From: Holosporales bacterium
GTDB lineage: Bacteria; Pseudomonadota; Alphaproteobacteria; UBA3830; JAIRMZ01
Assembly (NCBI GenBank): GCA_031279495.1
Contig: JAITIJ010000070.1
Location: forward strand, 1 to 5,553
DNA: 5,553 nucleotides
Direction: 5' to 3'
Numbering within the stretch: position 1 is the first letter of the stretch; each line of letters opens with the position of its first letter. A program made the position numbers and the translations under genes. Under the pieces are notes generated by a model. It saw only the letters and a program-made list of their open reading frames with translations. It did not search any database and was not told where the DNA came from. Positions 1 to 5,134 of the stretch are shown here, piece by piece.

Positions 1-63
1 GCAGAGTTATGCTTAATTGGTATTTCTTTATCGGAGGTTTTGGCGGCTGTTGAAGGTTCCTGA
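1..63 (+). CDS. possible C-terminal end of an upstream gene (partial)
   Basis: From base 1 one plus-strand frame stays open for 20 codons and stops at TGA 61-63, giving a tail that reads ...LSEVLAAVEGS. It could be the last codons of the gene before rimI. In related bacteria tsaB often precedes rimI, but this tail does not resemble a TsaB C-terminus that I recognise. Twenty open codons can easily occur by chance, so this is tentative and no function is assigned. Confidence 0.27.
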   Translation, partial: AELCLIGISLSEVLAAVEGS

Positions 64-76
64 GCACCCATATAAT
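50..76 (+). promoter_or_regulatory. possible sigma70-type promoter for rimI-mucR
   Basis: TATAAT at 71-76 is a perfect -10 consensus. TTGAAG at 50-55 matches the -35 consensus at four of six positions, but the 15-nt spacer is shorter than the preferred 17. The tandem array just downstream contains further TATA-rich boxes, including another TATAAT at 139-144, so the real start point cannot be fixed by eye. Confidence 0.25.
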
Positions 77-100
77 CCATTAGCTTATAAACCTGTTAGA

Positions 101-170
101 ATCCGTTATATATAGCCTATTATAGTCCAGTATAGCTTTATAATCCGTTATAACCCGTTATAGATACATT
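101..170 (+). repeat. degenerate 10-bp tandem repeat in the rimI leader
   Basis: From about 101 to 170 the sequence falls into consecutive 10-base blocks related to TATARYCCRT, for example TATAGCCTAT (111-120), TATAGTCCAG (121-130), TAATCCGTTA (141-150) and TAACCCGTTA (151-160). The string CCGTTATA occurs at 103-110, 145-152 and 155-162. A related block, TATAATCCAT, sits at 71-80. The period is close to one DNA helical turn, so each TATA step lies on the same face. The array ends within 10 nt of the rimI start codon. It could be a protein-binding array, a curved or easily melted element, or neutral slippage. Confidence 0.7.
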
Positions 171-177
171 TCCCTTG

Positions 178-636
178 ATGACCTACCGAACCATCCCCAT
201 TCGCCAAGTCTCCACACAACGACTTGCGGAAATTCACCAGCAATGTTTGCCCTCCAGATGGAGCTCTAAAGATTTCGCCCTCCTCTACGCAGATCCTGCT
301 TATAACGGTTTCGCTCTAGAAGAAAATCAACTTAAAGTTGTGGGATTTATTGACTTACACGTTGTAGTCGAAGAAGCGGAGGTCTATTCTTTCTGTATAA
401 CGCCAGAACATCGGGGAAAAGGACTGGGACAAAAATTGCTGAAAAAACTCTTCACGGAAGCGCATCAGCGAAACATTCAGAAGATCTTCCTGGAAGTCTC
501 TGAGGCCAATACTGCTGGAAGACATCTATATAGAGCTCTCGGATTTAAAGAGGTGGGACGGCGTTATGGGTATTACCCCCAAACCGATCATGGAACAACA
601 GCAATCGTGCTGTGTTCGTGCCCTGAAAATCGATGA
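178..636 (+). CDS. rimI: RimI-like GNAT N-acetyltransferase
   Basis: A 152-residue protein of the GNAT fold, the usual length for RimI, which acetylates the N-terminal alanine of ribosomal protein bS18 using acetyl-CoA in the cytoplasm. The acetyl-CoA pyrophosphate loop R/Q-x-x-G-x-G is seen as HRGKGLG at residues 78-84. A LEV-x-x-x-N segment (105-111) carries a Glu at 106, and Tyr118 in HLYRALGF matches the proposed catalytic Glu and Tyr of E. coli RimI. The end, GYYPQTD..TAIVL, matches the RimI tail. ATG 178 is preferred to the TTG just before it at 175, although no strong Shine-Dalgarno is visible for either. The downstream MucR-family gene begins 27 nt after the stop, so they are probably cotranscribed. 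The family is clear; the exact substrate is inferred from RimI homology. Confidence 0.85.
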   Translation: MTYRTIPIRQVSTQRLAEIHQQCLPSRWSSKDFALLYADPAYNGFALEENQLKVVGFIDLHVVVEEAEVYSFCITPEHRGKGLGQKLLKKLFTEAHQRNIQKIFLEVSEANTAGRHLYRALGFKEVGRRYGYYPQTDHGTTAIVLCSCPENR

Positions 637-663
637 AAAAGAGCTAATCGAAAGGAAAAAAAG

Positions 664-1122
664 ATGATGCATGAAAACCTTGGTACTGCAACAAAACAGC
701 TCCAGCGGAATATACCGGTGGATAACTTGGATCTCTTGTCGCTAACAGCCTATGTCGCCGCAGCGCATCTGTCCACAAATGCCGTTGATATTCAAGATAT
801 CGCAAATGTTATTAATCGTGTCTACGCAACATTAAGTACTATTGCAATAACAAATATCCGTATACCTGCAGCCACAGGACCCGCTGTCTCTATACAAGAG
901 TCCATCCAGCCGGATTACATCATTTGTCTGGAAGATGGAAAAAAACTTAAAATGCTCAAACGCTATCTACGTACAGCTTATAACATGACGCCAGATCAAT
1001 ATCGCAGCCGTTGGGGACTCTCAAGTGCATACCCTATGGTGGCACCTAATTATACAATCAGGAGAAGTCAATTGGCAAAAAGCATCGGACTGGGAATGCG
1101 ACCGCGAAAAAAATCCCGATAA
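664..1122 (+). CDS. mucR: Ros/MucR-family transcriptional regulator with a degenerate zinc finger
   Basis: A 152-residue protein matching the MucR/Ros family, DNA-binding regulators of alphaproteobacteria that bind AT-rich sites and control surface polysaccharide, motility and cell-cycle genes. The N-terminal half (about 20-60) is the helical region linked to oligomerisation. The family core runs from DYIICLEDGKK (84-94) through MTPDQYRSRWGL to YPMVAPNY, ending in a basic tail. Compared with the Cys-Cys-His-His zinc site of Ros, Cys88 is kept, the second Cys is Asp91 (common in the family), the first His is Tyr101 and the second His position is Ala105/Tyr106. A classical zinc site is therefore not possible, though the fold may persist as in some zinc-free family members. 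An AAAGGA Shine-Dalgarno (651-656) precedes ATG 664; ATG 667 is an alternative. It sits in an apparent operon with rimI. Confidence 0.88.
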   Translation: MMHENLGTATKQLQRNIPVDNLDLLSLTAYVAAAHLSTNAVDIQDIANVINRVYATLSTIAITNIRIPAATGPAVSIQESIQPDYIICLEDGKKLKMLKRYLRTAYNMTPDQYRSRWGLSSAYPMVAPNYTIRRSQLAKSIGLGMRPRKKSR

Positions 1123-1169
1123 ACACATACTGCAAGCGCTTCTCAAGCCAATAAAAAATCCTACCTGCG

Positions 1170-1199
1170 TATATGCAGCTGCTCTATATGCAGCTGCTC
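1170..1199 (+). repeat. perfect 15-bp tandem duplication with hairpin potential
   Basis: TATATGCAGCTGCTC occurs twice head to tail, at 1170-1184 and 1185-1199, without a mismatch. Each copy contains the self-complementary GCAGCTGC, so 1175-1182 and 1190-1197 can pair as an 8-bp stem around a 7-nt loop. No T-run follows, so it is not a standard intrinsic terminator. It lies in the 232-nt spacer between the MucR-family gene and trcR; nothing else clearly functional is visible in that spacer. Confidence 0.9.
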
Positions 1200-1343
1200 G
1201 TCGTAAAAATGCCCGTAAAAACGCTAAACAAAAACACAAACTTGAAAAGCCTTAACTATTGTTTGAGTGAAGTCTTTTCTTTCTTTTGTAGGAAGCATAT
1301 AGTTCTCCTTGGATGTTAGGTGTAGCTAGGTGGTTTGAGCGTA

Positions 1344-1349
1344 AAGGGA
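1344..1349 (+). promoter_or_regulatory. Shine-Dalgarno deciding the trcR start
   Basis: AAGGGA with a 5-nt spacer to ATG 1355. It supports this start over the in-frame ATG at 1313. Confidence 0.6.
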
Positions 1350-1354
1350 TATCT

Positions 1355-1876
1355 ATGGGACCGTTGATGCCGCGCGCGACGGCGATTTGGCTTATCGACA
1401 ACACAGCGCTTACTTTTGATCAAATTGCTCAGTTTTGCGGTTTGCATGTATTGGAAGTGCAGGCGATGGCAGATGAGGAAGTGCATGGGGGCATGAAGAG
1501 CATGGACCCTATTTCCACTGGTCAATTGACTCTTGAAGAGATCGAAAGATGCAGCAAGGATCCGAGTGCGCGTTTACAGCATGCAGGAGGAGCCGCTGCA
1601 GGCAAGAAGAAACCGCGTCACAAATACATTCCGCTTGCGCGCCGTCAAGAGAGGCCGAGCGCCATTTTGTGGCTAATCAGAAATCATCCTGAATTGTCGG
1701 ATGCGCAGATTTGTACTTTGTTATCAACAACGCGTCCGACTGTAAAAGCCTTGCGAGACGGTACACATGCTCGTCTTCAAGAACTAACGCCGAAATCCCC
1801 TGTGCAGCTCGCCTTTTGCTCTCAAGAAGAGCTTGATGCTGTGGTTTCTAACAAGCGTTCCGCAGCGCCTCTATAA
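1355..1876 (+). CDS. trcR: TrcR-like cell-cycle transcriptional regulator (DUF1013)
   Basis: A 173-residue protein matching the DUF1013 family, annotated in alphaproteobacteria as cell-cycle transcriptional regulator TrcR. Recognisable blocks are PLMPRATAIWLIDN (3-16), LTFDQIAQFCGLHVLEVQ (19-36), DPISTGQLTLEEI (51-63) and RPSAILWLIRNHPELSDAQI (100-119). The two helix-turn-helix-like segments, starting at AIWLI (10) and AILWLI (103), look like internal duplicates, as expected for the family. ATG 1355 is chosen because AAGGGA at 1344-1349 lies 5 nt upstream and the family normally starts close to the PLMP motif; an in-frame ATG at 1313 would add 14 atypical residues. The ELM1-family gene follows after 13 nt, suggesting cotranscription. 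The family call is secure; target genes cannot be read from the sequence. Confidence 0.9.
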   Translation: MGPLMPRATAIWLIDNTALTFDQIAQFCGLHVLEVQAMADEEVHGGMKSMDPISTGQLTLEEIERCSKDPSARLQHAGGAAAGKKKPRHKYIPLARRQERPSAILWLIRNHPELSDAQICTLLSTTRPTVKALRDGTHARLQELTPKSPVQLAFCSQEELDAVVSNKRSAAPL

Positions 1877-1889
1877 GAGTTCTTTTCGC

Positions 1890-2876
1890 ATGGTTCCCTT
1901 CTGTTGGATTCTAGCAGATGCGGGGAAAATAGGCTCTCAGAACCAGGCCATTGGGTTGGTAGAGCGTATGAAGTGGCCTTTCAATCTGCATTGTATAGAC
2001 CTTCCGCGTATTGCATTCAGAGCCCAACAAGAAAGATGGGTGCAGGAGCTCGAACACCATCCTCCTTATCCATCCATTGTAGTTTCTGCGGGTCGTCGAA
2101 GTCATCCTGTTGCTGTTTTGTTTAAGAAGCGGCATCCAGAGGTCTTCTCAATTGCGCTATTGAATCCGTATAGATCTCTGCCCAATTTCGATCTGGCTAT
2201 CGCGCCCGAACACGAAAACTTGCGTGGTCCAAATGTTCTGTCGATCCAAGGGGTATTACATCGCATCACAACTGAGAAGCTAAGAGAGGGCCTGCAGCAG
2301 CAGGATTTTTCGACCTTACGCCGTCCTTTGTTGGGTGTGCTTATCGGAGGCATCAGCAAACACTATAACTGGACCCGATCCGCAGCAGAAAGTCTAATGG
2401 CGCATTGCCTTCCGTTTGTGCCGCTGACTCCTCCGCGATTTCGTGTTCTTATAACAGCGTTGCAAAAGCTTCACGATGAAGGATGGAGCGTTGTTGTTCT
2501 GCCCTCTCGCCGAACGCCGATTTGGCTGATTAAGGAGCTTGAAAGATGCGTTGCTGCACACTCTTTTGTCGTCGTTGCTAGAGAGACAGGTGCACTGAAC
2601 CCTTATATCTCTGTGCTAGCGGCTTCTGATGCATTACTAGTAACCGCTGATTCTGTATCAATGATTTCTGAGGCATGTGCGACGCGAAAACCGGTGTATG
2701 TTTTTCACCTCGCAGGATTCTCACGTAAACTGGCTGCCTTCCATAATGCTCTTTATCAGTCCGGAAGCGTACGACCCTTCCAAGGATTTATTGATCGCTG
2801 CTGGAAACCTGTTCGGAAAGAGAGCGCATGGGAAACCGTTGTCGCTACAAAAGTAAGAGATTTCTTCCGACAATGA
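1890..2876 (+). CDS. ELM1 family protein (DUF1022), GT-B glycosyltransferase-like
   Basis: A 328-residue protein of the mitochondrial fission ELM1 family, which is common in alphaproteobacteria and named after the plant fission factor. Family blocks appear in order: LADAGKIGSQNQAIGL (9-23), PSIVVSAGRRS (61-71), NPYRSLPNFDLAIAPEHEN (92-110), LGVLIGGISKHYNW (148-161), VLPSRRTP (203-210) and LAASDALLVTADSVSMISEA (243-262), followed by KPVYVF. The last block, acidic and small residues then SE and a KP turn, resembles the nucleotide-sugar site of GT-B glycosyltransferases, so a role in cell-envelope sugar transfer is plausible but inferred. There is no signal peptide. Starts are possible from 1833 inside trcR, but ATG 1890 places the first family block at the expected distance; its Shine-Dalgarno is weak (TAAGAG, overlapping the trcR stop), which would fit translational coupling. 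It converges with minus-strand remnants. Confidence 0.88.
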   Translation: MVPFCWILADAGKIGSQNQAIGLVERMKWPFNLHCIDLPRIAFRAQQERWVQELEHHPPYPSIVVSAGRRSHPVAVLFKKRHPEVFSIALLNPYRSLPNFDLAIAPEHENLRGPNVLSIQGVLHRITTEKLREGLQQQDFSTLRRPLLGVLIGGISKHYNWTRSAAESLMAHCLPFVPLTPPRFRVLITALQKLHDEGWSVVVLPSRRTPIWLIKELERCVAAHSFVVVARETGALNPYISVLAASDALLVTADSVSMISEACATRKPVYVFHLAGFSRKLAAFHNALYQSGSVRPFQGFIDRCWKPVRKESAWETVVATKVRDFFRQ

Positions 2877-2901
2877 GAGTTTTATGCCTATCCGAAATTT
2901 T

Positions 2902-3652
2902 TCATTGCTCATACATCTTCTCCGCTGCATGTCGTAGAAAATTTTTCAATCCTCTGAAGTGCGCTAATACTACCCACCTCTTAAGATGAATCGCCGATAG
3001 GATTATAGAGCAGAATAGGACGACAGGATTGAGACAGAAATGGGGTTGTTTTTCAGCACAAAGAAGAGATGCAAGAAGAACATAGTATAATACAATATGA
3101 AGCATGAGGATGTGCATCTTAGAGGCAAATACTACAGTCCTCACCTAGCCTCTTTTTTCTATTGGCCGGTTTACTTGGGATTTTAGAAAGATCTTCGTTT
3201 CTGTTGTTAAACTAGACTCTCTTGGAAAGACAAATGAGAAGTCGCAAAATAAGAAGGAACGGAAGACGCAAGTTTTTCAATCAAAAAGGAACTAACCGGG
3301 CTTTGCTTGATGAAATGAGCAACTCTTTCTTTGCTCTTCGGCCCACTTTCGTAAAGGAAGCAATCGCTCACCGAACAATCTATGATCTTCTCTCAAAGAT
3401 AAAGAACAATTCGATACTCCTTATAAGCGTTCAAAAAGTGTCTTGTTTCGTGGTTTCCTGAAAAAGTGAAGACGTTAGATCTTGATAACAACAAAGATCT
3501 AAAACCCTGTTGTATTTCAATACTTCATCTTGACTAGCAGATTTGGTAAGGAAAAACCTAAGAAACATACCCTAAACACGATTCACTAATCTCTCTGCAA
3601 TTCCTTGCGCTTTCACTTCCGCAGATGATCTGTTGAAGTGCTTTCTACTCAT
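2902..3652 (-). pseudogene. probable decayed BioC-like SAM-dependent methyltransferase
   Basis: No intact frame spans this stretch, but on the minus strand methyltransferase-like pieces appear in the expected order in changing frames. From ATG 3652 reads a start with HFNRSSAEVKAQGIAERL, like the F-x-R-x-A...IAERL opening of BioC-type enzymes, ending at TAG 3572-3574. The same frame resumes with VLDLCCYQDLTSSLF (motif I, about 3463-3505), where VLDLGCGxG is expected, and stops at 3431. Another frame open for 3210-3392 gives KIIDCSVSD (motif II-like) and TSHLSFQ (3222-3242), like the ISNLxxQW block. A later piece has VLLASLLCAE (about 3052-3081) and a last one RHAAEKMYEQ ending at 2902. The 751-nt span fits a protein of about 250 residues, the usual BioC size. 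BioC methylates malonyl-ACP in biotin synthesis; a related non-biotin methyltransferase is equally possible. The alignment is from memory of the family and was not computed. Confidence 0.42.
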
Positions 3653-3788
3653 TAGCAAATATACCTATTCTGGCCTTTCTCTTTTCTCTCGCAAAGGCAG
3701 CAATGATGGAATCATTCAAAGATCCCTGTAGTTGTTTCCTCACATATTTATTAGGGTTCTCGTCCCTCTCTAGAAGAGAACACACACA
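3645..3788 (-). pseudogene. unidentified C-terminal-like remnant
   Basis: Immediately after the TGA of the membrane protein, and in the same frame, the minus strand stays open for 47 codons to TAG 3645-3647. The peptide looks protein-like: LERDENPNKYVRKQLQG, then NDSIIAAFAREKRKARIG. A GTG at 3783-3785 is the only early start and has no Shine-Dalgarno. Its stop overlaps the ATG at 3652 of the decayed methyltransferase (ATGAGTAG), an arrangement typical of successive genes in an operon. It may therefore be the surviving tail of a gene that once lay between the two. I do not recognise the family. Read-through extension of the membrane protein or a chance open frame are the alternatives. Confidence 0.3.
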
Positions 3789-5117
3789 TCAAGTGTTGCA
3801 GCTCTTTCTGGCCTCCAGTATAGGCTTGCCTGGCCAAGTTTGCGAAAAAACCATCGCAATAAGAACAGTTGCCAGAAAGCTATCGGTGTACACAGTGTAT
3901 CGCCCAAGAATGGGCTCAACGAGTGCAACTAGCCCAATGTTGCTGGCACTCATGAACGCAATGCATTCGAGGAGTCTTTTTTCATCTCTTTCGGCGCGTC
4001 TATAAGTGACAAAAAACAATAAAAGGAACGATAACCATAGTGCAGCAAGTCCCCCCGTTCCTCCACGCAAAGGAATATAAGCAACAAGAATCGATTTAAT
4101 ATATCCACACAAGCAGGCGATAGGAGCATGTTTTAGCAATTCGAAAGCCATTTTGGTCTGTACCTCATCTCGTGCCCATAGATTTTCGTTCTGCATTACA
4201 TCTTCGGTGCTTTCTCGCAGAATCCTGCCAACGATTCCATAATCGTAGAAGTAGCGAAGCGAGCCAACAATATGCTTAGAAGGAAGCTCTCTTTGAGAGA
4301 GAATATTCTGAGCGCGGTGGAAGATGGCGTTCTGTTTTTTATCAGAAAGATGCAAATCCGACGACATAGTGTGCCAAAACGGTAGGATAACAAGTTGCTG
4401 TCCTGTAAATGGTACATGCCGGTACATCTTATGTACCGCAAGATGATACCCTCGTTCTGTAAGATCCGTTACGACAATGCTCAGCGCAGCGTATGCAACA
4501 AGAGGCCAATGGCACTCTTTGCGGACCATGTATCTCAGATAAGTAAATATTCCAACCAATAGGAGGGAAATAACTGGGTACAAGAATAAGAATTGCCTGC
4601 GTGTAAGAATCAACAATGCTGTTAGCGCGAAGAAATTTTTGCACGCTTTAACAGAGCGCTCTTTAAAAAACAACATGATATTACTTGCTGCTAGTAACCA
4701 AAGAGGGTAGGCAAGGGCCTCTGACATGACGCATCTGCTATAGGGCTCTGTTCCAAAATTTGGAGACATCAGTAACGTAAAAATAAAGAATTCGACAAAT
4801 CGCATCTTTTTAAAACAAAAGCACCTTCGAATGGAGGATACGAAAAAAAGCGCGGCTACTACGCTGAGCGCTGTCTGGAGAAATGCCAGTGGGCGCAATG
4901 TTTCTTCTGAAAAGAAGCAAAAATAGCAACGCAAGAATAAAGGATATAAAGCAGAACGATGTGGCGCCATGTGAACATATGTGCCGGTATCAGGAACGAT
5001 CACACAGCCGTCCCATATCGCATAAACGATTATTGCGCCGCAAAGCATCCAAGAATACCATGGTAATCGAGACAAATAAGAACAGAACCGCATGGAAGAC
5101 CTTCCTTCATCAGTCAT
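3789..5117 (-). CDS. GT-C-like polytopic membrane protein, putative glycosyltransferase
   Basis: A 442-residue integral membrane protein with many hydrophobic spans separated by short basic loops. The layout resembles GT-C enzymes of the ArnT/PMT/GT39 type, which move sugars from a polyprenyl-phosphate donor on the periplasmic face. After the first membrane segment (about 24-35) comes PDTGTYVHMAPHRSALYPLFL, with Asp43, Arg54 and a YP pair, like the acidic first loop of that class. MSEALAYPLWLL (Glu133) resembles the second acidic site, a long periplasmic-type stretch lies mid-protein, and RYTVYTDSFLATVLI near the C-terminus matches the usual RY...P-type ending. ATG at 5117 is chosen because AGAGAGG lies 5 nt upstream; a GTG at 5156 would overlap the preceding gene by 22 nt and lacks such a site. 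The methyltransferase gene ends 17 nt upstream, so they are likely one transcript. Class assignment is moderate; substrate is unknown. Confidence 0.7.
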   Translation of the reverse strand: MTDEGRSSMRFCSYLSRLPWYSWMLCGAIIVYAIWDGCVIVPDTGTYVHMAPHRSALYPLFLRCYFCFFSEETLRPLAFLQTALSVVAALFFVSSIRRCFCFKKMRFVEFFIFTLLMSPNFGTEPYSRCVMSEALAYPLWLLAASNIMLFFKERSVKACKNFFALTALLILTRRQFLFLYPVISLLLVGIFTYLRYMVRKECHWPLVAYAALSIVVTDLTERGYHLAVHKMYRHVPFTGQQLVILPFWHTMSSDLHLSDKKQNAIFHRAQNILSQRELPSKHIVGSLRYFYDYGIVGRILRESTEDVMQNENLWARDEVQTKMAFELLKHAPIACLCGYIKSILVAYIPLRGGTGGLAALWLSFLLLFFVTYRRAERDEKRLLECIAFMSASNIGLVALVEPILGRYTVYTDSFLATVLIAMVFSQTWPGKPILEARKSCNT

Positions 5118-5122
5118 ACGTA

Positions 5123-5129
5123 CCTCTCT
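5123..5129 (-). promoter_or_regulatory. strong Shine-Dalgarno for the GT-C-like gene
   Basis: On the minus strand AGAGAGG sits 5 nt before ATG 5117, in the 17-nt gap after the methyltransferase stop. It decides the start of the membrane protein and shows that this gene is set up for its own initiation. Confidence 0.65.
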
Positions 5130-5134
5130 CCCGC

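Noticed and set aside
1025..1255. Plus-strand frame of 76 codons overlapping the end of the MucR-like gene.
   Set aside because: Most of its first third is an out-of-frame reading of the conserved MucR core, it has no ribosome binding site, and the rest is low-complexity Ala/Lys sequence around the 15-bp duplication.
1275..1303. Possible promoter for trcR with TATAGT at 1298-1303.
   Set aside because: No convincing -35 box lies at the right distance (TTTTCT is the best), so the match is too weak to annotate.
2873..2989. Plus-strand 38-codon frame starting MRVLCLSE whose ATG overlaps the ELM1-family stop (ATGA).
   Set aside because: The ATGA junction looks like coupling to a next gene, such as a glycosyltransferase, but the frame ends quickly, shows no family motif and is antisense to the end of the minus-strand remnant.
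2902..3144. An intact small hydrophobic protein of 80 codons on the minus strand, GTG start, with AGAGG upstream.
   Set aside because: It could be a tiny membrane protein, but its pieces VLLASLLCAE and RHAAEKMYEQ fit the later parts of the decayed methyltransferase, so I treat it as part of that remnant.
3222..3461. Plus-strand open frame of up to 79 codons (TTG 3222, or ATG 3234) with a very basic N-terminus (MRSRKIRRNGRRKFF).
   Set aside because: It matches no family I recognise and lies antisense to the 3210-3392 block of the probable decayed methyltransferase, whose minus-strand frame is open because the two frames mirror each other. A real small gene is not excluded: GGAAAG lies close upstream of ATG 3234.
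3475..3502. Inverted repeat TTAGATCTT / AAGATCTAA with a 10-nt loop, candidate terminator.
   Set aside because: No T-run follows on either strand, and the sequence coincides with the motif I region of the decayed methyltransferase, so the symmetry is probably incidental.
3703..4005. Plus-strand 100-codon frame over the end of the membrane protein gene.
   Set aside because: It is antisense to the coding sequence of the intact GT-C-like protein and has no recognisable domain or ribosome binding site.
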